DNA of 64,000 nt from Sunxiuqinia rutila (GCF_050589705.1 NZ_JBNGOT010000006.1:186001-250000), one strand, 5' to 3'; positions 24,555 to 33,874 are shown, numbered from the stretch's first letter. Notes: generated by a model from the sequence alone, not told the origin. Made by a program: numbers and translations.

Positions 24555-25614
24555 TCAGTTTGACCTCGTATAAATGGGGCCAAAGTTTTCCAGTGATGTA
24601 CATCTTTCCGTTGTCGGGATGAATGGCAATACCGTTTAAAACGTCAATGGGTTTATCCGGATTATAAAGCACCGAAAGCAAGCCTTCAAAATTGATATGG
24701 CCCAGCACTTTTCCTGTGTTTGGATCAATCTTTACCGCATAGTTGGTGGTGTAAATGTTGGCATAAAGTTCGCCTTGGTAGTATTCCAGTTCGTTCAAAT
24801 ATTTTACCGGCCCGCGGTCGTCATAAACCTGAAGCTTTTTGACTTCCTCGTAGGTTTCCGGGTCAATAAAATGTAAGAATTCGGACCCGTCGGTTTTAAT
24901 TAAATGCGTACCGTCGTGTGCCAACCCCCAGCCTTCGGGCGTGCTGAAAGTAAATGAATCAATACGGGCAAAAGTGTTCAGATCATAGACAAAGCCTTTT
25001 TGTGCTTTGTAGGTCAGTTGGTAAATTTTCTGGTCAAAAATGGTGATCCCTTCACCAAAATACTGGTCTTCCATCTTGAATGATTTCAAAACAGATCCGG
25101 AATTCAGGTCAAATTTGAAAATGCCCGATTTTCCGTATTCTCCTGTACTTTCATAGAATTCGTTGTTGTGAATTTCGAGACCCTGGGTGAAGTGTTCGGT
25201 ATTGTGTGGGTACGTGTTGACCACTTCGTAGCCGTAATTGGCCGGTTTTAAATCCGAAACCACTTCAAATGACTGAAAAGTAACACCTTCTACCCCATCG
25301 GTTTTAGTGGCTAATAGCTTTATGCTGTGTTTACCGAGCTCAGTAAGTCGGCCAACAGCAAAGTTAAACTCCAGTTCATCACTGGTTTGAACCAACTTAT
25401 TGTCCACATAAAGTTTTGAATCTTTGATTTGGCCATCGCTGTTTTTTACTCGGATTGAAATTGAAATGGAGTCCCCAAATTCATAGCGGTTTTTTTGAGG
25501 ATGAAGGCTGATTTTTGCGACAGGTTTTCTGGATCTCTTGGGAGAATTGGAACAAGAAATAAAAGCAACAAAAAGCGATACCGACAGCAGTAAAAGGGAA
25601 AATTTCAATTTCAT
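24541..25614 (-). CDS. Glutaminyl-peptide cyclotransferase, lipoprotein
   Basis: This 357-residue enzyme of the plant/bacterial glutamine cyclotransferase family converts N-terminal glutamine of peptides to pyroglutamate. A lipoprotein signal ends at C21 (VAFISCSNS). A short Ig-like domain follows (about 35-115, KISLHPQKNRYEFGDSISIS). The five-bladed beta-propeller starts at YEVVNTYPHNTEHFTQGLEI and carries EYGKSGI, GEGITIF, and the C-terminal NGIAIHPDNGKMYITGKLWP, all family hallmarks. It should be anchored in the periplasm or outer membrane. It converges with ruvB and overlaps its 3' end by 14 bp. The long 3' overlap leaves no room for a terminator between them. Confidence 0.9.
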   Translation of the reverse strand: MKLKFSLLLLSVSLFVAFISCSNSPKRSRKPVAKISLHPQKNRYEFGDSISISIRVKNSDGQIKDSKLYVDNKLVQTSDELEFNFAVGRLTELGKHSIKLLATKTDGVEGVTFQSFEVVSDLKPANYGYEVVNTYPHNTEHFTQGLEIHNNEFYESTGEYGKSGIFKFDLNSGSVLKSFKMEDQYFGEGITIFDQKIYQLTYKAQKGFVYDLNTFARIDSFTFSTPEGWGLAHDGTHLIKTDGSEFLHFIDPETYEEVKKLQVYDDRGPVKYLNELEYYQGELYANIYTTNYAVKIDPNTGKVLGHINFEGLLSVLYNPDKPIDVLNGIAIHPDNGKMYITGKLWPHLYEVKLIKKD

Positions 25615-25713
25615 TTTGAATTCAGTTTATTTTGAATGACTAAAAATACACAAACTTAAAAGATCCGGAATCAAACAAAATCTTTTTGCCTGAAAAAAAA
25701 CAGCTTGAATCCC

Positions 25714-25721
25714 TATCTTTG
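25714..25721 (+). promoter_or_regulatory. Predicted minus-7 box of the flippase gene
   Basis: TATCTTTG matches TAnnTTTG and ends 16 bp before the TTG start of the next gene, giving a very short leader. Confidence 0.45.
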
Positions 25722-25737
25722 ACAAAATTTTGACGCA

Positions 25738-27204
25738 TTGAATTCATTTAAAAAGTTAGCCGGAGAAACAGCCATTTATGGTATGAGCAGTATTGTTGGA
25801 CGCTTTATCAACTGGTGGCTGGTACCTTACTATTCCTTTATATTTCTGACGTCTGAATACGGCGTAGTGACCAACCTGTATTCCTACATGGCTTTTCTGT
25901 TGGTTTTTTTAAGCTATGGCATGGAAACTGGTTTTTTCCGGTTCGCCTCACGGGCTGAAGATAAAGAACGCGCTTATTCAAGTGCTTTAATTTCCTTGTT
26001 TGGAACATCCATGGGCTTTTTGTTGGTGGTGTTGGCCTTTTCAAAAGACATTGCCGCCTGGATTGATTACCCCGATCATCCGGAATACATTCAATGGGTA
26101 GCCTTGATTGTGGTGTTGGACACCCTTACGGCCATTCCGTTTGCCAAATTACGGATTGAATCAAAAGCCGTGAAATTCGCCGTGCTGAAGTTCGTCAACA
26201 TTTTTATCATCATATTTCTGAATATTTTCTTCTTCAGCATTTGTCCGTCTTTGCTAAAAAATAATCCTGAAAGTTGGGTGAAGTTGATTTATTCCCCGGA
26301 ACTGGGCGTAGGCTATGTTTTCATTTCAAACCTGATTGCCTCGGTTATCAGCCTGATTTTGCTGGTACCGGAAATGATAGTCAAACTGCAACTTGATAGA
26401 CGGTTGCTGAAGGAAATGGTGTGGTACTCCTTCCCCATTCTGATTGTTGGAGTTGGTGGAATAATGACTCAACATATCGACAAAATATTACTTCCAAAAC
26501 TGTTGCCCGAAAGTCAGGAGCCAATGTCGCAGCTGGGAATTTATGGCGCCAATGTTAAACTCGCTGTCATTCTAAACATGTTTATTCAGGCGTTTCGTTA
26601 TGCGTTTGAGCCTTTTTTCTTTTCCCAGGTTAAGTCAGAAGATAACAAGCGCGGTTATGCCATTATCATGAAGTATTTTGTGCTTTTTGGCTTAAGCATC
26701 TTTTTGGGCATCTGTTTATACATCGATTTGGTGAAACTAATTGTGGATGCCAAATACCACTCGGGTTTAAATGTTGTTCCCATCATTTTAATGGCGAACC
26801 TCTTTTTAGGCATTTACTACACCCTTTCACTTTGGTATAAACTGACCGATAAAACCCGCTATGGCGCTTATTTTTCACTGGCTGGTGCCGGAATCAGCTT
26901 AATACTGAATATCCTTTTCATCCCACAATTTGGATATATGGCCTCAGCTTGGGCCATGCTGATTTCCTTTGTGGCCATGGTGGTACTTTCCTACAGCTTC
27001 GGTCAAAAGTATTTTCCGGTCAACTACCCCTTAAAACGCATTGGCCTTTACTTTGCTGCTGCTTTGCTTATTTACTTTGCGGCAAGTTTGTTAAACCTCA
27101 CCCCCTCGGTGTGGATGTACCTCATTCATACCTTGCTGATTAGTTTGTTTTTATTGTTAGCTTTTTTATTAGAGCGAAAAGAAATTTATCGGTTTCTTAA
27201 GTAA
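25738..27204 (+). CDS. Polysaccharide flippase-like membrane protein (MOP superfamily)
   Basis: The 488-residue protein has about 12-14 hydrophobic helices and the layout of the MOP flippases (Wzx/RfbX/MurJ relatives) that move lipid-linked sugars across the inner membrane. It begins FKKLAGETAIYGMSSIVGRFINWWLVPYYS, a typical Bacteroidota opening, directly from a TTG codon at 25738. No ATG preserves the helix. Late helices include the repeated hydrophobic pairs LAGAGISLILNILFIPQFGYMASAWAMLI (given in pieces). The carried lipid is unknown, and no glycan cluster lies next to it. The gene is followed at 47 bp by rpiB, which has its own predicted promoter. Confidence 0.85.
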   Translation: MNSFKKLAGETAIYGMSSIVGRFINWWLVPYYSFIFLTSEYGVVTNLYSYMAFLLVFLSYGMETGFFRFASRAEDKERAYSSALISLFGTSMGFLLVVLAFSKDIAAWIDYPDHPEYIQWVALIVVLDTLTAIPFAKLRIESKAVKFAVLKFVNIFIIIFLNIFFFSICPSLLKNNPESWVKLIYSPELGVGYVFISNLIASVISLILLVPEMIVKLQLDRRLLKEMVWYSFPILIVGVGGIMTQHIDKILLPKLLPESQEPMSQLGIYGANVKLAVILNMFIQAFRYAFEPFFFSQVKSEDNKRGYAIIMKYFVLFGLSIFLGICLYIDLVKLIVDAKYHSGLNVVPIILMANLFLGIYYTLSLWYKLTDKTRYGAYFSLAGAGISLILNILFIPQFGYMASAWAMLISFVAMVVLSYSFGQKYFPVNYPLKRIGLYFAAALLIYFAASLLNLTPSVWMYLIHTLLISLFLLLAFLLERKEIYRFLK

Positions 27205-27232
27205 GAAACTCCGAATAAATACTTTTAAGTAT

Positions 27233-27240
27233 TATTTTTG
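27233..27240 (+). promoter_or_regulatory. Predicted minus-7 box of rpiB
   Basis: TATTTTTG fits TAnnTTTG. Transcription would begin around 27247, which argues against the GTG at 27251 as the start codon and for the ATG at 27257 or 27266. Confidence 0.45.
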
Positions 27241-27256
27241 ATTATTTTTAGTGAAA

Positions 27257-27697
27257 ATGAATAAGATGAAGATTGCATTGGCTTCAGATCACGCTGGATT
27301 TGAAAAGAAACAGGTGATTATGAATTTTTTGAAAGAACAAGGGATCGAATTTAAAGATTTTGGCGCATATTCCGATGAGAGTTCCGACTATCCGGATTGG
27401 GCTCACCCCATGGCAAAAGCGGTAGAAGATGGAGATTTTGAGTTGGGAATTTCGCTTTGTGGAAGTGGCAACGGAATTAACATGACAGCCAATAAACATC
27501 AGCAAATTCGCTCAGCCATTTGCTGGACTCCTGAGATTGCAGAACTGGCCCGTTTGCACAACGATGCGAATGTTTGTGCCCTGCCTGCTCGTTTTATCAA
27601 TGATGAAGAAGCCCTTCAAATTGTAAAAACGTTTCTTTCAACGGATTTTGAAGGGGGCCGTCATGTGCGACGAATCAATAAAATGCCTTTAAGCTAG
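27257..27697 (+). CDS. rpiB: Ribose 5-phosphate isomerase B
   Basis: The 146-residue enzyme interconverts ribulose 5-phosphate and ribose 5-phosphate in the pentose phosphate pathway. The N-terminus MKIALASDHAGFEKK is diagnostic. The active-site cysteine is in LGISLCGSGNGINMTANK, and the phosphate-binding segment with HNDANVCALPARF follows. The frame is open to a GTG at 27251. The ATG at 27257 or 27266 is more likely given the predicted promoter. It is 2 bp upstream of lutB, so the two are probably co-translated, although no metabolic link is evident. Confidence 0.94.
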   Translation: MNKMKIALASDHAGFEKKQVIMNFLKEQGIEFKDFGAYSDESSDYPDWAHPMAKAVEDGDFELGISLCGSGNGINMTANKHQQIRSAICWTPEIAELARLHNDANVCALPARFINDEEALQIVKTFLSTDFEGGRHVRRINKMPLS

Positions 27698-27699
27698 TT

Positions 27700-29070
27700 A
27701 TGTCACACGAGAAAAAACAATTTCTGGAGGAATCTGCGAAAATTGCGCCCGATAAACGACATCGGGCTACCATTAAATTCAATATTTCGAAATATGACGC
27801 AGCGGTGGATCGGGGACGAAAACGTTATTCTGATCTGGCTTTGGCCAAAGCGCGTGCATCATATATCAAAGGCGAAGCTATTGGTCAATTAGCGGATTAC
27901 CTGCTGGAATTTGAAAAAAACAGCCAGGCGAACGGCGCCGAGGTCATTTGGGCCGAAGATGCGCACGAAGCCATTCAGGCTGTTCAGCAAATATTGAAAG
28001 AGAATAAGGCTAGTTTGTTGGTCAAAAGTAAGTCGATGACCACCGAAGAAATTGAGCTCAATCATCATGTTGAAGCGGTTGGTGTGGAGTCGCTTGAAAC
28101 CGATTTGGGTGAATACATTGTACAAATAGCAGGTGAAAAACCTTACCACATTGTTACGCCGGCTATGCATAAATCGAAAGAAGATATTGCTGAGCTTTTT
28201 CATGAGAAATTCGACACGCCGGAAAAAAGTACACCCGAATATTTAACCAGCTTTGTGCGGGGTTTGCTTCGCGAAAAGTTTACCCAGGCCGAAGTTGGAG
28301 TTACTGGTGCTAACTTTTTGATTGCCGATAAAGGTGCCATTGCCTTGACCGAAAATGAAGGGAATGCCATGATGACTTTCTCTTTTCCGAAAATTCACAT
28401 TGTTATAGGCGGAATTGAAAAAGTGATTCCACGATTGCAGGATTTGGGCTTAATGTGGCCCCTGCTGGCAGCTCATGGTACCGGACAGCAGGTTACGGTT
28501 TACAACTCCATTGTTTCCGGACCAAAACAAGCGGGCGAGACCGATGGGCCGGAGAAAATGTATGTGATTTTACTGGACAATAAGCGGAGTGAGTTGTACC
28601 AAAAGGATGATCAGTTTGAAGCACTGAAATGCATTCGTTGTGGTGCTTGCTTAAACGCCTGCCCGATTTATAAAAATGTAGGAGGCTACACTTACGATGC
28701 CACTTACAGCGGCCCTATTGGTTCTGTCATTACCCCTTTCCTAAAAGGCTTTTCAGAGTATAATCACTTGAGTTCGGCATGCTCCGTGTGTGGAAAATGT
28801 AGTGAAGTGTGCCCGGTAAAAATTCCGCTGCACAACATGTTGTTGTACAACCGGCGCGATGCTGTTGAGCGCGGCGATACGCCTGCCTTGTGGAACATGG
28901 GAATGAAAGCGTTTGAATTTGCTTTTATGAAGCGGAAACGTTTGGATTTGCTCAATGGAAAAACCAAAAATCAATTGGGTAAACTGCAACAAAATGCCTT
29001 GGGCGATCAAAAATCCCTGCCAACATTTGCTAAGGAATCATTTAGTCAACAATGGAAAAATAAACACTAA
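27700..29070 (+). CDS. lutB: LutB-type iron-sulfur protein (lactate utilisation)
   Basis: This 456-residue protein has an N-terminal LUD (DUF162) domain (about 70-300) and two ferredoxin-like 4Fe-4S motifs, CIRCGACLNACPIYKNV and CSVCGKCSEVCPVKIPL. In Bacillus, LutABC oxidises L-lactate to pyruvate, and LutB carries the electrons. Here I see neither the small CCG-domain protein LutA nor the second LUD protein LutC next to it, only rpiB upstream (2 bp) and an Rrf2-type regulator downstream (3 bp). So LutB either pairs with partners elsewhere or has another redox role. The start is the ATG at 27700 after GTT. Confidence 0.88.
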   Translation: MSHEKKQFLEESAKIAPDKRHRATIKFNISKYDAAVDRGRKRYSDLALAKARASYIKGEAIGQLADYLLEFEKNSQANGAEVIWAEDAHEAIQAVQQILKENKASLLVKSKSMTTEEIELNHHVEAVGVESLETDLGEYIVQIAGEKPYHIVTPAMHKSKEDIAELFHEKFDTPEKSTPEYLTSFVRGLLREKFTQAEVGVTGANFLIADKGAIALTENEGNAMMTFSFPKIHIVIGGIEKVIPRLQDLGLMWPLLAAHGTGQQVTVYNSIVSGPKQAGETDGPEKMYVILLDNKRSELYQKDDQFEALKCIRCGACLNACPIYKNVGGYTYDATYSGPIGSVITPFLKGFSEYNHLSSACSVCGKCSEVCPVKIPLHNMLLYNRRDAVERGDTPALWNMGMKAFEFAFMKRKRLDLLNGKTKNQLGKLQQNALGDQKSLPTFAKESFSQQWKNKH

Positions 29071-29073
29071 ATT

Positions 29074-29520
29074 ATGCTTTCAAATACATGTAAATATGCC
29101 ATTAGGGCTTTAATCTATCTCGGTAAATTCAGCGATGGTGATGGAACCAAAATCGGTATCAAGAAAATTTCAAGCGATTTGGATATTCCCACTCCCTTTC
29201 TTGGTAAAATTCTTCAAAACCTGGTCAAGCAAAAAATTTTGGTTTCCACCAAAGGACCCAATGGCGGTTTTGGCTTAGGCAAGGCAGCCGAAGAAATTTC
29301 ACTTTACGATATTGTGACGATTATTGATGGGGAAGATTTCTTTAAAAATTGCCTGATCAGCATGGAACCATGTTCTACCCATCACGAGAGTGGACAACCT
29401 TGTCCGGTGCATAAAAGCTTTTCAGAAGTTCGTCAGAAACTTTCAACCTTTTATTCCGAAACAACGTTGGCAACCATCATCGAAGACATGGCCGGGCACG
29501 AAGACCTGATTAAAATGTAA
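29074..29520 (+). CDS. Rrf2-family transcriptional regulator with cysteine cluster
   Basis: The 148-residue winged-helix regulator starts MLSNTCKYAIRALIYLG, the classic Rrf2 opening. The recognition region (SSDLDIPTPFLGKILQNLVKQKILVSTKGPNGGF, in pieces) is normal. Three cysteines, in NCLISMEPCSTHHESGQPCPVH, match the 2Fe-2S ligand region of IscR/NsrR members, so it probably senses Fe-S status, oxidants or nitric oxide. The gene is 3 bp after lutB and is likely co-transcribed with it, which makes lutB itself the simplest candidate target. Regulation by autofeedback is an inference. Confidence 0.88.
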   Translation: MLSNTCKYAIRALIYLGKFSDGDGTKIGIKKISSDLDIPTPFLGKILQNLVKQKILVSTKGPNGGFGLGKAAEEISLYDIVTIIDGEDFFKNCLISMEPCSTHHESGQPCPVHKSFSEVRQKLSTFYSETTLATIIEDMAGHEDLIKM

Positions 29521-29556
29521 ACCATATTCATTCCGGCAGGCCGTCGGAGCACGAAA

Positions 29557-29564
29557 AGAGGAGG
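29557..29564 (+). promoter_or_regulatory. Strong Shine-Dalgarno site of hemW
   Basis: AGAGGAGG lies 8 nt before the hemW ATG. Strong Shine-Dalgarno sequences are rare in this window, so this one fixes the hemW start and suggests good translation. Confidence 0.75.
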
Positions 29565-29572
29565 ATCGAATC

Positions 29573-30703
29573 ATGGCCGGAATTTATATTCACATTCCAT
29601 TTTGTAAGACCAAGTGTCACTATTGCGATTTTTATAAATCCACCGACTTTGGGGCAAAAACCGATTTTTTAGGCGCGCTGAAACAAGAAATAGCCGAGCG
29701 CAAGAACGAGCTTCAAAACGAAGCAATTGCCAGTATTTATTTTGGAGGAGGCACGCCTTCGGTATTGAAAATTGAAGAAATCAACGACATCCTGACCCTG
29801 GTGGGTGAACACTATCAGCTGGCCGAAGATGTGGAAATTACGCTGGAAGCTAATCCTGACGATTTATCAGAAGCCTTTTTAGAAGGGCTAAAAACAACGA
29901 TCATCAACCGACTGAGTATTGGCACCCAGTCCTTCAACGATCACGACTTAAAAAGCATGAATCGCCGGCATAACAGCCGGCAAGCTTTAACATCCATCCG
30001 TGCGGCACAGGATGCCGGCTTTCAAAACATCAGCATCGACTTAATTTATGGGTTGCCAAATCAAACGCTGGCTGCCTGGGAAGCCAACATTGATCAGGCT
30101 CTGGCGCTGAATGTTCAGCACATTTCGGCTTACCACCTTACTTACCACGAAGGCACGGTTTTTTACGATTATCTGAAAAAGGGAAAAATCAAGGAATTGC
30201 CCGATGAATCAAGCTTAGAGCAGTTTAAGCGCTTGTTGAGCCGGTTGGAAGAAGCTGGTTTTGAGCAATACGAAATTTCAAATTTTGCCCGCAATGCCGC
30301 TTATTCGCGGCACAATAAGGCCTATTGGGAACGGAAAAAGTACCTCGGATTTGGCCCCTCGGCGCATTCGTTTGATCATCAATCCAGACGATGGAATGTT
30401 TCCAGTTTACGAAAGTACCTGCAGGCAATGGAACAAAAGTTACCTTACTGGGAAACGGAAATCTTGTCGGAGCAGGATCAGTATAACGACTACATGATTA
30501 CCTCGTTGCGAACCAAATGGGGCATTTCAACGGAGTATTTAACGCAGAATTTTGCAGCTAAATATGTTCAGCATTTTCAAAAAGAAGCTGAAAAATATGT
30601 CGCCAGCAAACACCTTAGTTGCGAAAATAAAGTCTACAAATTGTCCGTTGAAGGCTTGTTTATTTCGGACAAAATCATGGAAGAATTGTTCTACATTGAA
30701 TAG
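29573..30703 (+). CDS. hemW: Radical SAM family heme chaperone HemW
   Basis: The 376-residue HemN-like protein has the radical SAM motif PFCKTKCHYCDFYKS near the start, then YFGGGTPS, the RLSIGTQSFN barrel strand and the C-terminal HNKAYWERKKYLGFGPSAHSF motif typical of HemW. HemW binds heme and delivers it to respiratory proteins, whereas true HemN oxidises coproporphyrinogen III. The length and absence of the HemN N-terminal extension favour HemW. It begins at ATG 29573 behind a strong Shine-Dalgarno. It is 52 bp after the Rrf2 regulator and may belong to the same transcript. Confidence 0.92.
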   Translation: MAGIYIHIPFCKTKCHYCDFYKSTDFGAKTDFLGALKQEIAERKNELQNEAIASIYFGGGTPSVLKIEEINDILTLVGEHYQLAEDVEITLEANPDDLSEAFLEGLKTTIINRLSIGTQSFNDHDLKSMNRRHNSRQALTSIRAAQDAGFQNISIDLIYGLPNQTLAAWEANIDQALALNVQHISAYHLTYHEGTVFYDYLKKGKIKELPDESSLEQFKRLLSRLEEAGFEQYEISNFARNAAYSRHNKAYWERKKYLGFGPSAHSFDHQSRRWNVSSLRKYLQAMEQKLPYWETEILSEQDQYNDYMITSLRTKWGISTEYLTQNFAAKYVQHFQKEAEKYVASKHLSCENKVYKLSVEGLFISDKIMEELFYIE

Positions 30704-30756
30704 GTTTAAATTTTGTTAATTGCGTGATCATAAGGCGCAGACTTGCAATATTTATC

Positions 30757-30764
30757 TATCTTTG
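30757..30764 (+). promoter_or_regulatory. Predicted minus-7 box of dut
   Basis: TATCTTTG is an exact TAnnTTTG match 21 bp before the first in-frame ATG of dut. The frame is open further upstream to a TTG at 30720. That start would lie before the promoter, so a downstream ATG is used. Confidence 0.5.
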
Positions 30765-30785
30765 CAGACTGAAAAAATGCAAGCT

Positions 30786-31220
30786 ATGGAAGTGAAAATT
30801 GTTAACCAATCGAAGAATGAACTGCCGGCATACAGCACGGCTTTATCTGCAGGAATGGACCTACGTGCTGACCTGGAACAACCCATTGTTTTGAAACCAC
30901 TGGAACGCACTTTGGTTCCAACGGGTTTGTTTATTGAATTACCAGCCGGTCATGAAGCACAAATCCGGCCGCGAAGTGGCTTGGCAATCAAAAAAGGAAT
31001 TACGGTTTTAAATACGCCAGGAACAATTGATGCCGATTATCGTGGTGAAATTAAAGTGATTTTGGTTAACTTATCCAACGAAGAATTTGTTATCAATCAT
31101 GGAGAACGAATCTGCCAGATGGTGATTGGCAAACACGAAACAGTGAGCTGGCAACCTGTGCAGATTTTGGAAGAAACTGAGCGCGGAGCAGGTGGCTTCG
31201 GACACACAGGCAAAAATTAA
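30786..31220 (+). CDS. dut: Deoxyuridine 5'-triphosphate nucleotidohydrolase (dUTPase)
   Basis: The 144-residue trimeric enzyme hydrolyses dUTP to dUMP, protecting DNA from uracil and feeding dTMP synthesis. All motifs are visible in order: motif 1 SAGMDLRAD, motif 2 RPRSGLAIKKG, motif 3 with GTIDADYRGEIKV, motif 4 RICQMV, and the P-loop-like motif 5 ERGAGGFGHTG at the C-terminus. The ATG at 30786 (MEVKIVNQS) or at 30777 gives the family length. A minus-7 box 22 bp before supports this over the longer TTG frame. It is 8 bp upstream of a TPR lipoprotein gene and may head the envelope run that follows. Confidence 0.96.
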   Translation: MEVKIVNQSKNELPAYSTALSAGMDLRADLEQPIVLKPLERTLVPTGLFIELPAGHEAQIRPRSGLAIKKGITVLNTPGTIDADYRGEIKVILVNLSNEEFVINHGERICQMVIGKHETVSWQPVQILEETERGAGGFGHTGKN

Positions 31221-31228
31221 TACAAAAA

Positions 31229-32989
31229 ATGACCTTGAAAAGACTGACATATCTTTTAGTATTCGCCCTGATTTTTACGTCCTGTTCAACGGCACAGAAA
31301 CAATTGGTGGCAGAACCTGTTGTGGAAGTCGAAAAAGGCGATCAGTTATCTGATGATCAGCGCAATGAATTTGAGTACTTGTTTATTGAAGGGCTTAAGC
31401 AAAAGAAATTAGGCAATATTCAAAATGCTGTTTCCATCTTTTCCCGCTGTTTGGAAATCGACCCGAATTCCTCGGTGGCCATGTACGAAATGGCAAGTAT
31501 TCATTACGCCAATAAAGACCTGACCAGCGCCTCACTCCTGCTGGAAAAGGCCATCAGTATCAATTCTGAAAATAAATGGTACAAACTGATGTTGGCCGAA
31601 ATTTATCGCCAGCGTCAACAGTTTAACGAAGCAGCTGGCCTGTACACCGAATTGAGTACCCTGGAACCGGAAAACCTGGAATATCGGTATTATAAGGCGG
31701 TGCTGTTGAGCATGGCTGAAAATTATTCGGAAGCGCTGACAGCCTACGAAGAGCTGGAGAAAAAGACGGGTTTAAACGAACAAATATCGGTTGCCAAGCA
31801 ACAAATTTACGTGTCGTTGGAGCAACCCGACAAAGCTGTTGAAGAAATCAACCGTCTGATTGAGTCCAACCCTGAAGAACCTCAATACTACGGGCTGATG
31901 GCGGAGCTTTATCAGCAGTTGGGCGACTCGGTGCAAGCCCTCAATTATTTCAACAAAATACTGGATATTGACCCGGAAAATGGCTTTGTTCATTTTTCAT
32001 TGGCCAACTACTACATTGAGCAAGGCAATAAGGAAAAGGCGTTTGACCACATCAAAATGGCGTTTGCCAACGCCGACTTGGATGCTGAAAGTAAAATTCA
32101 GTATTACATGCTGCAAACGTCCAACGCCGAAAATTCGGATTGGAGCAATGAGCAAATTGATGAATTGTTGGATATTCTGCACAAAACCCATCCGGATGAC
32201 AACCGGATGTATACCATTTATGCCGAACACTTGATGCGGCAAAATAAAATTGAAGAAGCCCGCAATTATTTGAAACAATACCTGGAAACGGACAAGGAAA
32301 ACTTCGTCATTTGGCAGCAGCTGCTGTTTATGGATAATGATTTGATGGATTTCGAAAGCTTGTACACCAACAGCAAAGAAGCCATTGAATTGTTCCCCAA
32401 TCAGGCCGTTCTTTATGCGCTTCATGCCGTTGGGGCATTGCAGCTCAAGAAGTATGATGAGGTGATTGCCGTGATTGAAGAGGGTGAAACCTATGTGTTG
32501 GACAACCAGGCACTGAAAGTCCAGTTTGAACTTTATAAAGCGGAGGCCAACTACAACCTTGGCCGGGTGAAGGAAGCCTTCAAAGCCTTTGATGAGGTGA
32601 TTAAACTGGATCCGAATAATTACATGGCCATCAACAACTATGCGTATTACCTGTCCTTACGCGGTCAGGATCTTGAAAAAGCCGAGCGTTTAAGTGGAAA
32701 GGTGGTGCAGGCTAATCCGGAAAATCCAACCTATTTGGACACCTATGCCTGGGTGCTGTTCCAGCGCGAAAATTACCAACTGGCTAAGTTCTACATTGAA
32801 TCGGCTATAAGCAATGGTGGCGCTGAAAATTCCGTTTTGCTTGAACATTACGGCGACATTCTTTACAAGCTTGGTGAAACCGACAAAGCACTTGAAAATT
32901 GGAAAAAAGCGCATGCGCTTGGCGAAGGCACCGAAGTGTTGGAACAGAAAATTAAAGAATCACGATTTATTGAAAATAAGATCCCTTGA
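31229..32989 (+). CDS. TPR-repeat lipoprotein
   Basis: The 586-residue protein has a lipoprotein signal with C19 (FTSCS), so it is anchored in the envelope. The rest is a solenoid of tetratricopeptide repeats: pairs of helices with the family pattern (AVSIFSRCLEIDPNSSVAMYEMA, QALNYFNKILDIDPENGFVHFSLA, in pieces), 10 or more copies. TPR lipoproteins scaffold protein complexes. The partner is probably encoded next door. It overlaps the DUF4292 lipoprotein gene by 4 bp (TTGA), and that is followed by an EnvC-like peptidoglycan protein, a gene order I recall as common in Bacteroidota. The link suggests cell-envelope or division function, not proven here. Confidence 0.85.
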   Translation: MTLKRLTYLLVFALIFTSCSTAQKQLVAEPVVEVEKGDQLSDDQRNEFEYLFIEGLKQKKLGNIQNAVSIFSRCLEIDPNSSVAMYEMASIHYANKDLTSASLLLEKAISINSENKWYKLMLAEIYRQRQQFNEAAGLYTELSTLEPENLEYRYYKAVLLSMAENYSEALTAYEELEKKTGLNEQISVAKQQIYVSLEQPDKAVEEINRLIESNPEEPQYYGLMAELYQQLGDSVQALNYFNKILDIDPENGFVHFSLANYYIEQGNKEKAFDHIKMAFANADLDAESKIQYYMLQTSNAENSDWSNEQIDELLDILHKTHPDDNRMYTIYAEHLMRQNKIEEARNYLKQYLETDKENFVIWQQLLFMDNDLMDFESLYTNSKEAIELFPNQAVLYALHAVGALQLKKYDEVIAVIEEGETYVLDNQALKVQFELYKAEANYNLGRVKEAFKAFDEVIKLDPNNYMAINNYAYYLSLRGQDLEKAERLSGKVVQANPENPTYLDTYAWVLFQRENYQLAKFYIESAISNGGAENSVLLEHYGDILYKLGETDKALENWKKAHALGEGTEVLEQKIKESRFIENKIP

Positions 32990-33861
32990 AAACACGTTTT
33001 TACCGCCCGTATATCTACCTGATACTTGTTGTGTTGCTGGGTTTTTCTTCCTGCAAAACCAGTAAAATGGTGACCACCGAAAGCGTTCGGCCCATTAGCA
33101 CCAACCGCCTAATTAAGAAAGTTCAGGAAAAAGCCTTTGACTATGATATGCTGGCTATTAAACGCATTATTTGTCAGTTTGAAGGACCTGATGAGAAGGC
33201 CTCCTTTCGGGCTAACCTGAAATCGGAAAAAGACAAGCAAATCCTGCTTACCATCAGTAAAATCAACATTCCGCTGGCGCGCCTGCATTTAACACCGGAC
33301 AGTGTGAAAATGGTGAATTACCTGAAAAAGGAGTACCTGGAAGAAAATTATCACTTTTTAAGCAATCTCGTTCACATGGATCTGTCCTTTCAGGTGGTTC
33401 AATCCATCATTAGCAACGAAGCTTTTTCGTATTACGAAGGTCCGAAAAGCAGTGATTTCAAAGAGTTCGTTTCTTACACGGATTCGGGAATGTACGTTCT
33501 GCAATCGGTTAAAAACCGAAAACTGAATAAAATAGAGCGTAAGGGAAAAGACGATAAAATTGACCGGTACCTCAAAAAGATGAACGGTGAAGATTTTATT
33601 GTGCAACGCCTGTATATTGATCCGCAAACCTTTAAAATCCGGAAAATTATTCTGGATGATCAGTCCAACGAACGTAAAGTAACGGTTGATTTTTCAGAAT
33701 TTGTGTCGGTAGGTCGCCAGCTTTATCCCGGTGATATTGACATTCGGTTTGAGAATGCGGAAAAAGATTTGTCGATGCAGATTAAACTGAGTAAATTTTC
33801 CACCGAAAAAGACCAATCGTTTAATTTCAACATTCCGGATAAGTACAGCCGGATGAACTAG
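32986..33861 (+). CDS. DUF4292-family lipoprotein
   Basis: The 291-residue product starts at TTG 32986, overlapping the stop of the TPR gene. It has a lipoprotein signal with C23 (GFSSCKTSK). The mature part has the DUF4292 pattern: short beta strands with KSEKDKQILLTISKINIPLARLHLTPDSV (in pieces), which resembles the LolB/LolA-like lipoprotein-binding fold by its repeated hydrophobic strands. Function is unknown. Position between a TPR lipoprotein and an EnvC-like protein suggests outer-membrane or wall maintenance. There is no ATG that would preserve the signal peptide, so TTG is used. Confidence 0.8.
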   Translation: MKTRFYRPYIYLILVVLLGFSSCKTSKMVTTESVRPISTNRLIKKVQEKAFDYDMLAIKRIICQFEGPDEKASFRANLKSEKDKQILLTISKINIPLARLHLTPDSVKMVNYLKKEYLEENYHFLSNLVHMDLSFQVVQSIISNEAFSYYEGPKSSDFKEFVSYTDSGMYVLQSVKNRKLNKIERKGKDDKIDRYLKKMNGEDFIVQRLYIDPQTFKIRKIILDDQSNERKVTVDFSEFVSVGRQLYPGDIDIRFENAEKDLSMQIKLSKFSTEKDQSFNFNIPDKYSRMN

Positions 33862-33874
33862 CCCTATTTAAGCA

